64,000 nt of DNA from Thinopyrum elongatum (lineage: Eukaryota > Streptophyta > Magnoliopsida > Poales > Poaceae): assembly GCA_011799875.1 (NCBI GenBank), contig CM022299.1:28175996-28239995 (forward strand), written 5' to 3'. Shown in pieces: positions 44,801-55,922 of this stretch; position 1 is the stretch's first letter; every line of letters starts with the position of its first letter. The notes under the pieces were generated by a model that had not been told where the DNA came from, ran no database searches, and worked only from the letters and a program-made list of their open reading frames with translations. A program made the position numbers and the translations under genes.

Positions 44801-45290
44801 AATGGTCAGGTTGTAGTGCTTTATCTTTATTCTATAGATGATTGTGTCACTAGCACATGCATGCTACAAGCGTAAAGTGGAATCTCAGATTTGTTAAAAC
44901 AGTAGTTCTTCCTAGCTTCATAATATTTGATATAAATGGCTACTACTCTTTTTCTTGGGTGAATCTATTTATTTATTTCCTTATAAGTGTTTAACTGATT
45001 GATATTAAAGCTATGCTGCATATTTCCCAACATGCTAGGTCAAAGGTCCTACCACAAGCCGCATCATTTAACTTACAATTTTCTTTTGTTGCCCACTTGT
45101 GTCTGTATAATTTAAATTTTTTTGCCACATTTATATAATAGTGTGTGATTATTCGCTTCATCCTTATTGTCGTGTTGCTTCACTACCATCCTTGGCATGA
45201 TGCCATATGCTACAAGTAAATTAGTTATATTTATTAATGAGCAAATTTTGTCTTTCTTTTCACTAATCAATATGCACAAATCTGAGTGCA
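41837..45290. other. 3.4 kb of unassigned, intron-like DNA
   Basis: Base composition and T-rich character resemble introns of a grass gene, and GT/AG-bounded exon-like pieces occur, but I cannot assemble a gene. The clearest is at about 43256-43350 (reading NEMEALFRHYEKVNRS then INDDELIQL before a GTACCT donor). A zinc-binding-like WIQCPVCQSGF lies at about 41990-42025. A 25-bp direct repeat (CTAATGGTCAGGTTGTAGTG...) occurs at about 44363 and 44797. No transposon ends are evident. Confidence 0.4.
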
Positions 45291-45307
45291 CAAAGGTTAA
45301 TAGGCGG

Positions 45308-45480
45308 CATTTTAGTAGAGCTTGATCATGCAGATTCTCCTGAACCGAAGCTTAATGATAAAACAGAGTTTTTTATGCTTGAAAGGGATACTGCCAATTT
45401 ACAGGACCCATATGCGGCTCTCGCTGCAAATTGCCTATTTACTTATTTTGTATTTCAAATTTCAATCAACTATCAGAAGG
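45308..45480 (+). pseudogene. Orphan exon-like open frame
   Basis: An open frame reads GGILVELDHADSPEPKLND, KTEFFMLERDTANLQDPY, AALAANCLFTYFVF and ends at a GTAACT donor. I do not recognise the family. It may be an upstream exon of the B3-like gene that follows, or a separate fragment. Confidence 0.3.
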
Positions 45481-45885
45481 TAACTATCGCCCATCTACTA
45501 AAGAACACTCACTGCACTTCTATAGGCTAATAAGGTGTGTTCCTATTTTCCGAAGAAAAAAATGAATCTCATGTATATTTGGTCCTCTTGCTTTTCCATG
45601 TTTCTGCTTTCTAAGAATTGTTAATGCACATGCACTTAGGATGCATGCAATAGCTCAAGAAACTGAATCCTAAACATTCAAGGAAAAACATTACAACATT
45701 TGGATAGAATGATACTTTGTTGTTCATGGACGTTGTAAAGTTGATGGCACTATGGCACAGAAAAATAGTGTTGTAAAGAGATCAGAAATGCGCCATGGTG
45801 CATTGTGCCTGGTTGAACGTGTTGTCCCAGTGTTTAAACAAAGCGCAATAATGTTGCTACTTGTTATAGTATCATTTTCCAAGTC

Positions 45886-46020
45886 ATGGCAGAAGGCAAG
45901 GCAATCACGTGTACCAAATGCAAAGCAACCATGAGGGATTTTGTCAATAGAACTATTCTTCTGGAAATTCATGGGGAATGGAATTATATACGTTGTTCCA
46001 AAAGAGAGCTAGGTCAATAT
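45886..46020 (+). pseudogene. Possible 5' exon of the B3-like gene
   Basis: The frame starts MAEGKAITCTKCKATMRDF and continues NRTILLEIHGEWNYIRCS, with a CxxC pair and a later Cys. It lies in the right orientation upstream of the B3-like exons. No family is assigned, and the frame continues without features to 46248. A poly-C run at about 46052 may mark a frameshift. Confidence 0.3.
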
Positions 46021-46382
46021 ATGGTTTCCCCAAGCAGACCCACACCACAACCCCCCCCCCCCTTCCCTATCTCTTCCTGGTTATTCATTTCTTCAGGATT
46101 TTATCTTAATCATAACATCGTTACTTACGTGCTGGTACTGCCGTTGCAAAAGAATGTTAATGCACCTGAGCGTGATCTTGTTCTTGATCGGGTGTATGGT
46201 CGTGTCTATAGCTGCTATGCTTACTACCATGTGTTCGTGAATAAATAAGTATTGATAATCAGATTATTACTTTACCTTGGTCTTTCAAAGATGCTTATAT
46301 GGTAGTATACATTTTTTTTATTGTGACACCATATTAATCGTCTGTTATGTGATACTATTAACACAGCTTTGTTCTTCCTAGA

Positions 46383-48819
46383 GCACCGGCAGCAACCACA
46401 TCATGAAAGGGTCGAGGGAAGATGATCTGATATGTGTCAGTGAAAGCAAAGGTAAAATTCCAATGTACTCTCCTACGGCACCTCATATTAGATGCCAATT
46501 CACAAGAGCCTGTTATGTATCAAAGATATTGTTCCCTGTGCTAAAACATGGATTCTGCATTATAGGTTTCTAGCTCTTTGACCCTTTCTGCATGCTCTTA
46601 TAATAGTGATATGAGATGTGAGATTTGTCTGACTCTTGTATGACTAACTTTTAAGAAGAGCATCGTCCTACAAAAAAGTCAATCGTTCGAGCTATCCACA
46701 ATGTGAAAGCAACAAGTATTCATGTCATCGCTGCTGCCTTAACCTTTTATCACAGCCCAATGAAAATTCTTATAACCACCCTGTGTTCTCTGATGTTTGT
46801 TTTCTATTTTTTGTGATCAAATTTTAAGAGAAGCACCGCTGCACTAAGAAGCGAAAGGTTCAAACCACATGTGATGGACCGTGTCTATGTGACAGGACCT
46901 TGACATGGGGATAACATGCTCATCTTCATTTCTCATGTTTATAGATATTTTTCTAACCTTAGGCTAAAGATCAAATGCTAAACATGCAGGACCACAACTG
47001 GGTTGTTTCGACATCTTCATATATGAATGTGCCTATGCAGGTGAATTAGACATTTCCCCGTGCGAGATCAAACGAACTCGAGCTTTACATTGGTTCAATT
47101 GCCCCTGTCATCAAATATTTTGTTTGCGAGATGAACAAGACCTTCGTCACTCCTGGACAGATGATGGTATGGACCTTAAATACCCTACTACTTATTACAA
47201 GTCAAGTATTGTAGTACCCAGCTGTGACCAATGAATGTTTCTTTTCGCAGTACATCTCATGACGCTTCACAAAACTGCATCTAAAGGAGCATCTCAATAA
47301 ACCGGTCGAGGACATGACCACTAGGGCAGAACCGGGCTATAGTCCCGGTTCGTAAGGACCTTTAGTCCCGGTTCTGTAACCGGCACTAAAGGGTGGGGAC
47401 TAAAGGTCCCCCCCCCCCTTTAGTCCCAGTTCAACACGAACCGGGACCAAAGGCCCACCACATGGCACGATCCCGCGCCGGGGGCTGGGGGACCTTTAGA
47501 CCCAGTTGGTAACACCAACCGGGACTAAAGGAATTTTTTTGAAAAAAAATTTGAAATTATTTCGAAATTTTTCCGATTTTCAAATTTCTGAATTATTTGA
47601 CAATTTAATCTCTTGTCACCCCTCATCACTGCTCAAGTGTGGAGCACTCATTATTCCAAATCGTCTGACTTCCCGGCCGGTCACCCATCGTCTCACTACT
47701 CTAGCCTGAGCACGCATAACTTTCGAGTTCTATTCACCCTAGTCTCCAAGTCTGCACTTGTTGGTTTCCTGACAATAGTAAGCTGTCAATCCTATTAACC
47801 CTCAGGAGTTTAGCCTGAGCATGAAGTCACATGTTTCACTTTTTGAGTTTGAAACTATTATTCCAGAAAACAATAATTATTTAGTAACAGTAATATTTCT
47901 TGAATAAGTAGTTTGACCACAGTTTGACCAGATTTGACCAAAATTCAAAAAAACTAAAATAATTATTTAGTAAACTAATATTTCTTGAATAATTATTTAG
48001 TAACACTAATATTTCTTGAATAAGTAGTTTGACCATAGTTTGACCAGAATTCAAAAAAACTGAAATTTGAGCATAACTTTTTTTCCTTTCAGAATTTGAG
48101 GATTCTAAAAATTTGCAAAACGGCCTATGGCGGTAAAAATCGGAACCGGCTTTTCGTGCTGAACATTCTGATATATTATACGTTTTTTTCGACATCGTAT
48201 GCAAAAGTTATAGCCGTTTTACTTTTTCATAACACTTTTTTGCAAAACACGTCGAAATTTATGTTTTTAAATTTCCATAACTAATAGATGTAGTAACATA
48301 ACTACATCTCGAAGGATTTTAATTTTTGAAGTTTTTATCATTTTCTTTTGTTTTTTTTCAAAACTGAAAAGCCGATACCGGGGGGCGGTAGAGTCTGAAA
48401 ATTGCAGAACCCCTTTAGTCCGGGTTGGAGCCACCAACCGGGACTAAAGGGAAATCTATAGTCCCGGTTTGTGTCATAAACCGGGACTAAAGAGGCTCGT
48501 GGGGCCCCGGCCTAACGCCAGCCAGCCACCAACTAGGACTAATGATGCCGTAATCGAATCGGGACAAATGGTCACATTAGTACCGGTCCGTAATTGAATC
48601 GGGACTAATGAGGTGAACATTAGGTCCATTTTCTACAAGTGGATGGTTAGTCTCAGCACTGGAGATGTTACAAGACAGGTTCGGATGATGATGGATACAG
48701 ACAAGAGACCAATTTCAAGTGGTTACTTTTTGTGGTCTCACGAACGCACTAAACTGAATGTTGCCTTATTTATCATGACGATGTTGAACTCGATGATGTT
48801 TTGCTCCTATTACGTGTAA
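46383..48819 (+). pseudogene. B3-domain-like (REM-type) gene, broken by a CACTA insertion
   Basis: Exons I infer from GT/AG borders: 46383-46451 (STGSNHIMKGSREDDLICVS), 46655-46738 (EEHRPTKKSIVRAIHNVK), about 46828-46912 (EKHRCTKKRKVQTTCDGP), 46990-47166 (ELYIGSIAPVIKYFVCEMNK, TFVTPGQMM) and 47251-47318 plus 48645-48819 (RFTKLHLKEHLNKPVED, then STGDVTRQVRM, KRPISSGYFLWSHERTKLN, stop). The last two resemble a plant B3 DNA-binding domain: YFV..M..TFV, a RFT..HL block, a strand with V..L and an ISSGW..F..E..L-like end. B3 proteins are nuclear transcription factors. Defects: TAG after MQVN (about 47050), TGA after YIS (about 47260), and a CACTA derivative in the last exon. The partial duplicate at 55233-55922 lacks the TGA. 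Confidence 0.5.
47319..48641. mobile_element. Small non-autonomous CACTA derivative (1.3 kb)
   Basis: The left terminus is CACTAGGGCAGAACCGGG; the right terminus read inwards is CACTTGTAGAAAATGG. Subterminal TTTAGTCCCGGTT-type repeats occur at 47341-47530 and 48413-48610. The 3-bp flanks are gac (left) and gat (right); the duplicate copy at 55920-55922 keeps gat, so gat is the original target duplication and the left one mutated. The interior is AT-rich with TTTGACCA direct repeats at 47917-48045 and no genes. It sits inside the last exon of the B3-like gene. Confidence 0.85.
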
Positions 48820-49398
48820 ATGTTTCTTCTTCCTTTTAGTTTGTTATATCTTGTTTGAATACGTACGCTAAACATGTCTTCCTACTAAATTGACCATTAT
48901 CTGCTTGGACACATCGTTGTGACCGGCACCCTCGCGCCTTGGCGCGTTTCGGATCTAGTTTGATTGGAGAGTAGTGAGCTGGCACTGAAGAGAGCAAAAG
49001 TTGGCCCAGTATGCCCACGTGAATGGTCAGCGATGTGATGGTTTCCTGGGAGGTGCCCCACCAACTAGATGCTGTACCAGAGGATGGGATTTAAAGGAAG
49101 CAATACGACGGCTACCTGAGGAATACAGTGCGAAAAGTACACTAACACACATCCCTATGAGCTGACAACGGCTCCGATAAAGTCCTACCAGGGACTAGTC
49201 TTCCGTTGCGCATTTTCCATGCAGAACAGACGTATAGAACAGAGATTTCGCGCATACGGTCTCAGTAGGTTCGATGCATCGGAAAAAGACAACATATTGC
49301 AAAAAGCTCTCACACCACTTTTTTTATTATCGCACAAGCAAACAAACGGATGTCGCAGGTACATATGTAATTCTACCCGGAAGAAACAACTGGAGGCT
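48820..49398. other. Unassigned spacer after the B3-like gene
   Basis: About 580 bp have no family I recognise. Short frames occur on both strands, for example MQNRRIEQRFRAYG at 49219, but none is supported. The part nearest the stop codon may be the old 3' UTR. Confidence 0.4.
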
Positions 49399-49462
49399 TA
49401 GGCTAGCCATAGTGGGAGTAACTTAGCTGGTAGGATTACGCACCCCAAGTCAAGTTTGCTTA
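49399..49462. mobile_element. Partial copy of the GGCTAGTCATAGTGG MITE
   Basis: It begins GGCTAGCCATAGTGGGAG and contains TTACGCACCCCAAG, both found in the larger MITE immediately to the right, but is only about 60 bp long. It is an internally deleted copy next to its relative. Confidence 0.55.
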
Positions 49463-49787
49463 GGCTAGTCATAGTGGCGAGTAACTTAGAGATCTTCCTT
49501 TATTACTTTGTAATCATTTTTCATTGAGAAGTGCTATGTGATGGTAAAATATTATGTTATTCTATTTGTCTCACTCATTTTTAATTCTTTGTCACATCAA
49601 TTTTTTTTTGCTTATGTGATATGTATGTTACTACTTATGTTACTCCCATTATCAGTAATCTTACGTGACAAGTAGTTAATGAGGAGAGAAGTGTTTGTGG
49701 TAACCTAATATGTTACAGTAACGTAACGCACCCCAAGAAAAAATGAGTCTCCATCTAAATAAATAAAGGCTTGCATGATACCATATA

Positions 49788-49890
49788 CTTTCTCCGTCCG
49801 AAAATAACTGTCGCTCAAACGAATGTATCTAGCATTAAAATTCATCTAGAAACATCCGTTTGATCGACAATTATTTCTGAACGGAGGGAG
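49788..49890. mobile_element. Stowaway MITE 1
   Basis: The 103-bp element is flanked by TA on both sides, with inverted ends CTTTCTCCGTCCGAAAATAA and, read inwards from the right, CTCCCTCCGTTCAGAAATAA. It is of Tc1/mariner type. Confidence 0.85.
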
Positions 49891-49909
49891 TATATGTTAC
49901 TATCTAGTA

Positions 49910-50022
49910 CTCCCTCCATCCGGAAATACTTGTCGAATAAATGGATGTATCTAAACGTATTTTAGTTCTAGATACATACATTTTTATCCATTTCTCCGAC
50001 AAGTATTTTCGGATGGAGGGAG
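49910..50022. mobile_element. Stowaway MITE 2
   Basis: The 113-bp element is flanked by TA, with inverted ends CTCCCTCCATCCGGAAATAC and CTCCCTCCATCCGAAAATAC, and is nearly palindromic throughout (ACTTGTCG to CGACAAGT). Confidence 0.9.
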
Positions 50023-50196
50023 TATGAAGATAGTAACATAGACTAATAACATGCATATGTATGCATGTTACTAGTCTAAGTTACTTTCCACTATGACCAG
50101 CCTTGGGCAACACCACCTGCGGACAGGGAAACCAGTGCATGTGTTCGTGCAGAGAAACTAAATCATTAATTATCATAGGCTCGAAATTTGGTATCT

Positions 50197-50378
50197 CTAC
50201 GCCGGCCGCTCAGCTTTGTCAGCACTCTCGTCACCAGCGCCGTCTCCAGGTCCAGTCGCTATGTGGAGCATGAGATCCACTGGCGACCTTGATGGCCGCT
50301 GCTCTATCATGCATCCAAGCCGCAAGAGGACATAAGCGGCTGCTGAACCATTATTGCAGAACTGAAGAATCCGTGTCG
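50197..50378 (-). pseudogene. Orphan terminal exon of an unidentified host gene
   Basis: On the reverse strand an AG acceptor (CCAACAG at 50379-50385) precedes an open exon reading ATRILQFCNNGSAAAYVLLR, LGCMIEQRPSRSPVDLML, GDGAGDESADKAERPA and then a stop at 50197. Codon use is GC-rich in third positions, unlike the transposons around it. I do not recognise the family. No upstream exon is visible to the right, where DNA-transposon and LTR debris begins. Confidence 0.4.
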
Positions 50379-50429
50379 CTGTTGGAAAAATCATAATCAA
50401 AATATGGCGGCGTTTTGGTGAAATATTTA

Positions 50430-50760
50430 GGCCTTGTTTGTTAAGGTGGGGTAATCTGGGATTACATGAGATTATACCCATTACCGGAATTGACGAGTTT
50501 GCCGAGTACCCAGACTTGTGCCGAGTGTTTTCCGTCAAACACTCGATAAAGGCCATCCTAAACCAAGTGCAGGCAAAAAACACTCGGCAAACTACTGACA
50601 CTCGGCAAAGCCTTGAATGTGCCGCGTGCCAACGAAAAAAATACTCAGCAAACAAAAAACAATGGGCAAACGTGGTGACAAGTGTCCCTGCTTGTAACAG
50701 CCACAAGTATAAGTATGTCATTAAGTTAATTAATATTGCCATGTCATCATAATTGCATTC
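50430..50760. mobile_element. DNA-transposon remnant with CACTCGGCAAA motifs
   Basis: Several direct and inverted copies of the ACACTCGGCAAA/TTTGCCGAGTG motif occur (50498-50650), a sequence frequent in grass DNA transposons. The segment starts near GGCCTTGTTTG and has no clear terminal repeats, so the class is uncertain. Confidence 0.45.
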
Positions 50761-51292
50761 ATTCAATTGAATTGGGAAACAATTCAACTCTAAAAAATTA
50801 TTCAAAAAAGCAAACTCAAAAATATTTTTCGAAAAAATCCAAATATTTTATTAAATACCAAGACTTGGCTAGGACCTCATCTTGCTAAGTGGTTCTTCCG
50901 AAATATTTTTTTGGATTTAAAAGAAACACAAATTGTTTATTTGGATAAAACCCTAAGCCTATTAACTTTGACCAAATAAATTCAAACAAATTAATTACTA
51001 GTCCAAAAATTATGAAAATTGACATGTGGCTTTGTAATGGTGTTGTTGATTTACACCAAAATTTCTAACACATTTAAAATTCATTTGGCACCCCAATAAA
51101 ATATAAAAGAGGAGCTAATAAAATACCAGAAAAGAATAAAAAGAAAGCTACTGTGCACATGGCCCAACAACCTACAGTGCCTAGCCCAACCAAGCCCAAT
51201 GCTACAGCCTTCGTCTTCCTCCCTGTGTCGGCCGTGGACGTGCCCGAGGGCGATCTTGCCGTCGGATCAACGACACGGCGATGCTATAGGAA
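50761..51292 (+). mobile_element. LTR-like remnant upstream of the long LTR
   Basis: AT-rich then GC-richer DNA with CCCAATAAAATATAAAAGAG and GCCCAACAACC, in the style of long Triticeae Gypsy LTRs. No termini are found. The following LTR appears to have inserted into it after aggaa. Confidence 0.35.
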
Positions 51293-54200
51293 TGTCACAA
51301 CCCTAGAATATTTGTTTGTAATTAGTTGCATTAAAGCATCCATGCATCATATTTATTTCAGTGAATTTTGAATTGAGGAATTTTCAGAGCCTAAAAATTA
51401 AATAAAGGGCAAAGAACCCTAAAAATTGCATTCAATGTTTACCAAAATGTTCTTATTAATTGTTTGATATCTTTGGCAAGGCTTTTGCACCAAACCAAAA
51501 ACAGTGAACATTTTGAGGAATTGTTTTGGACTTTGAATTTAATTCATCCTGTATTTGAATTTGGATTTATATTCTTAATATATAGAATATATTTTCAAAT
51601 AACTCTGAAGTATTTGATGTGCTTTTGGAAAAGTCCATAGAGCGACGTAAAAATATTTAGAGGTAACTGGCACTGAGTTTGAATTCAGTTTGGAATTTAG
51701 AAACAGTGGCAAGGAATACTAAAAACGGAAAAACAGAAAGAAAAAGATAAAGAAAGGACTAACCTGGCGTGGCCCAGCTGGACGTCCCAGCGCACCAGCG
51801 CCGGCTCTTCTTCAACCTTCTGCCAGAAGGATTGGAGGCATGTCGCGCGTGCGCTCGCCTGCGGCCACGTCCTGCTAGCCACGGAGGTGCTTCGCCTCGC
51901 CCTCATCCTCACCAGGAGACACCGTGCAGCCTCCTCCCTCCTTCCCCTCACTTTCTGCTCTCCCTTGCAGTCTTTAGCTCCTGTTCTGAGCGTCGTCGCC
52001 CTCGACCTCTCCACGGAAGAACACGAGCAAATGATCCCGGAGATGACCAAATCGAGCTCCTCCACCCGCCTGCATCTGCCGCTCGCCGCCATCGATTTCC
52101 AGCGTCCAAGCCGTCCCCGAGCCGCTGACTTGTACCTCCGCACCCCCTGTGAGCTCTTCTACGTGCGCCCTCTCTCCCCGTTCTCTAATTTGCGAGTTAG
52201 CAGCCGCCCCGCGAGGACCCGAAGCTGTCATCCTCCATGGCCGACGAGCTTCGTGCTCTCGAGCCCTCCACTCAGACCAGTCGCGCAGGCGTGCTCCTGC
52301 TGCCCCGTATGTGCTGGCTTGCACCTCCGTTTGCTCGTCTTCGAGCCACAGCACCATGCCCGTGCTAGCCCGTTCGTGCACCGCCGCAAACCTCGGCACC
52401 GTTTAGGATTCCGGCGACCATTTGGTGAAGCCCCACCACCCACATACGCGGCTCAACCCGAGCTCGCCGTAGAACACAGCAGCGCGTCAAACCACCCTCC
52501 GTAGCATTGCTCCGGTGCTCCTCCGCCATCGGCTATGGTCATCGGCGACTAACCGCCATTTAGATGACGTGGCACCATTTGTTAGACTAATTACAGTTAG
52601 TTTAGGTCACCGACAAGAGGGCCCAGATGCGGCTAATTATTAGTTAGCATTTTAATTAACCCTGTTTAATCCCTCTGACACTGACTGATGGGTCTCACGG
52701 GTTAGGTTTGACCTGGATCGGCGGTGCTGATTAGATGACTAAGCATTACGCACCGCTGATGGAATAATCCCTTTCTGGATTATTTCTAATTCAATAATAA
52801 TTTGGAATTTTTAGAAAATATTTAAAATTTGAGAAATTCATATAAAATAATCTATAACTCCATTTGAAATAATTTTTATATGAAAAATGATCAAAAAAAT
52901 CCAAAGAATCTGTTTATGCCATTCTCATGCATGTTTGAACAAGTTAACATCACAAACTAGGACAAGTCATGATTATGGAATATCTGGTAATTAGTTTTGG
53001 AGTTGGACTTTGACATAGGTTTGATTCCCACTCCAATTACTATCTCTAACTATTGCACTCGGTCAATTTCAGTACCTTAAAATGGCATACCATGCATTTG
53101 GATGTGCATCATTGCCATGATTTGAATGTGTTCCTTTTCCTGTTTGTCGGTGATTGTTCCTTCTCGGTAGAGGAAGATTTCGACGTTGTGATCGTTGACA
53201 CCGATGAAGAGAATTACTATCTCCAGAAGTGCCAGGTAAGCAAACCCCCATTGAGCATTCCGATACAATCCCACTCTCTCGCTCTTGCTCTCTTTTACTG
53301 CATTACGACAATAACGATTCATCTAATACATGTTTTGATAGTTGAACCCATTCCTTTGCATGACTTGTCTTTGCCAAAGTAAATAGTTAAAACCTCTTAG
53401 CATGAGTAGGAACTGTTTGAGCAATGTTGTGACTACTCACCCCAGCTTGGTTGTTATGCTAGCTATGCTTAGAGTCGTGTTGGGTCTGATCCATCTGGGC
53501 GATGAATTGGAATGGTTGTGTTCATGCCCTGCTGTGTGAGAGCTAAGTATGTGAACACGATTTGGTAAAGGTAGCGATGAGAGGCCACGTAGGAGCACAT
53601 GGTGGGTTGTCTCATTGGGACCGTCCTTAAGAACCGAGTTCTGTGTATGTTATCCAAGAACAGCTACTACCACACATTGGGCTCGAAACCAATGACCCCT
53701 CTCAGCTTATTAATCGCCTTGATCTCTGTCCAGGAGTTGCAACTAGTTTCTGGTGTTTGTCGGTAGTGCTATTGGTCTACTAAGTGGCACCCGGTACAGG
53801 TGGGCTTGGGCAGACTAGGCACCGTGGTCCGGTGTACCAAGTGTAGTTCCATCCGACGAGGTGGGCTTGGGAACCCTATACACATCGTTTGGGGCCGTGA
53901 TAGAAACTTCACCTGGACTTTCTTTGCGGATGCAACCTTAAATAGGCGATAAACCTGGACTAGAGTGTTGCGTGGTTAGTCAGGTTGTGGCCGACACCCT
54001 CGCCAGGCTTCCGCTTGAAGGTAGCCGAGATACATGACGTGTATATGGTGGTAAGTGGTTGGAGCATGTGTGAATAAGTACACACCTGCAGGGTTATCAA
54101 ACTATTCGAATAGCCACGTCCGTGGATATGTACAACTTGGAGACTTATATTGTTCATAGATAACTTTAAATGGATACTCTAAAATGCGCAAGATAAGTGT

Positions 54201-55216
54201 GAGTGCTATGGATGGCCATCTCGTAGGAGGACAGGAGAGGATCCATAGTGGTGTATTGTTGTGGTGACTATGTGGACTCGTCTGCGCTCTCTCACCCCAA
54301 AGAAACTACTGGTAGTTGTAGTACACGATAGCCACTGAGTCAAAGCTGGCTTGCTGCAGTTAAACTCCACAATCCCCTTTGCTGATACTGATGCATATGT
54401 AGATAGTTCTGATGTAAGTCTTGCTGAGTACCTTTGTACTCACAGTTGCTTAATTTATGTTTTGAAGAGGAGACATCAGTCTCGCTAGTGGTTTCAAAGA
54501 TGAGTTCGATGTTGACCGAGTAGCTTCGGAATCCCAGACAGATGCCTGGCTCCTATGGAGGGTCTTGTAGATAGACATGCTCTCTAGCCTTCTTTCTTTT
54601 CATCTGTCTGTACTCAGACAGGTTTATGCTTCCGTTGCTTGTATGACTTTTATGATGGGTCACGTGACCCTTGTTTGTAATATCATACTATGTTGGCTCT
54701 TCCGAGCCTTATCTATACTCAAGTTGTAGAGTTATGTTGTGATGCCATGTTGTACAAGACATACTTGCATGTTATGCGTACGTATGATATGTATTGCTAT
54801 GTGTGGGGTTCGACACCTAGTTATGTGCCTTTGGTAGCCTTCCTTATTGGGAAATGTCTCTTTGTGCTTCCACTGAGCCCTGGTAGTCCTTCCTTACGGG
54901 AAATGTCATGCGGTGTTTACTATAGTCCTTGTAGCTTTGCTACGACTTGGTTACACTCGCTGCTCGCCGACATGTGCATTGCTGGGTTACCTATGTCCGT
55001 CCCTATATGATTGTGCCACCTTGGTCTATAACTAACCATGTCGACTCGGTTCTCTGTCATATGGATGCTAGCGACATAATCATATACGTGACCCAAAAGA
55101 GGCAAACAGTCCCGGCCAAGGTAAGGTGGCAGCCGTGGGATACCGTGCGTGAGGCTGCAAAGAGATATGATGTGATACCTGCTACATCTGTGTGACCTAG
55201 GATCGGGGTTCCGATA
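51293..55216 (+). mobile_element. Long (about 3.9 kb) Gypsy LTR, forward orientation
   Basis: The start is set at TGTCACAACCC and the end at GGGGTTCCGATA, four bases before a tRNA-Met-type primer site. The left part is AT-rich, 51770-52520 is GC-rich with overlapping open frames on both strands, and the rest is AT-balanced. A reverse-oriented related LTR at 56767-59882 aligns with most of it at roughly 85-88% in the parts I compared. I cannot name the family with certainty. Start position is the less certain end, because start and end do not mirror each other as usual. Confidence 0.6.
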
Positions 55217-55220
55217 GCTT

Positions 55221-55232
55221 TGGTATCAGAGC
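55221..55232 (+). other. tRNA-Met-type primer-binding site
   Basis: TGGTATCAGAGC matches the usual 12-base initiator tRNA-Met primer site of plant LTR elements. The next base (55233) is already sequence duplicated from the B3-like gene at 46629. Confidence 0.8.
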
Positions 55233-55922
55233 CTGACTCTTGTATGACTAACTTTTAAGAAGAGCATCGTCCTACAAAAAAGCCAATCGTTCGAGCTATC
55301 CACAATGTGAAAGCAACAAGTATGCATATCATAGCTGCTACCTTAACCTTTTATCATAGCCCAATGAAAATTCATATAACCACCCTGTGTTCTCTGATGT
55401 TTGTTTTCTATTTTTTGTGATCAAATTTTAAGAGAATCACCGCCGCACTAAGAAGTGAAAGGTTCAAACCACATGTGATGGACCGTGTCTATGTGACAGG
55501 ACCTTGACATGGGGATAACATGCTCATCTTCATTTCTCATGTGTATAGATATTTTTCTAACCTTGGGCTAAAGATCAAATGCTAAACATGCAGGACCACA
55601 ACTGGGTTGTTTCGACATCTTCATATATGAATGTGCCTATGCAGGTGAATTAGACATTTCCCCGTGCGAGATCAAACGAACTCGAGCTTTACATTGGTTC
55701 AATTGCCCCTGTCATCAAATATTTTGTTTGCGAGATGAACAAGACCTTCGTCACTCCTGGACAGAGGATGGTATGGACCTTAGATACCCTACTACTTATT
55801 ACAAGTCGAGTATTGTAGTACCCAGCTGTGACCAATGAATGTTTCTTTTCGCAGTACATCTCCTGTCGCTTCACAAAACTGCATCTAAAGGAGCATATCA
55901 ATGAACCAGTCAAGGACATGAT
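55233..55922 (+). pseudogene. Second partial copy of the B3-like gene
   Basis: This duplicates 46629-47318 at roughly 95% by eye and contains the inferred exons EEHRPTKKS to YISCRFTKLHLKEHINEPVK. The last exon here reads YISCRF (TGT) where the 46-kb copy has a TGA stop, so this copy keeps the older state. The shared TAG after MQVN shows that the gene was already damaged before duplication. The exon again ends at a CACTA insertion at the same base. Confidence 0.6.

Larger units (their letters stand above)
49463..50102. mobile_element. Foldback MITE hosting two Stowaway MITEs
   Basis: Outer inverted ends are GGCTAGTCATAGTGG and CCACTATGACCAGCC; the next bases AGTAACTTAG/CTAAGTTACT are also inverted. 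Flanks are tta on the left and ttg on the right, close to a Tourist-type 3-bp duplication. Two Stowaway insertions lie inside, at 49788-49890 and 49910-50022. Confidence 0.75.

Noticed and set aside
44363..44822. 25-bp direct repeat (CTAATGGTCAGGTTGTAGTG...) 435 bp apart
   Set aside because: Too short and isolated; no element ends or gene context were seen around the two copies.
51769..52504. Overlapping open frames of 119-205 codons on both strands
   Set aside because: They lie in the GC-rich part of a long LTR, overlap in several phases and show no domain. GC-rich sequence with few stops explains them.
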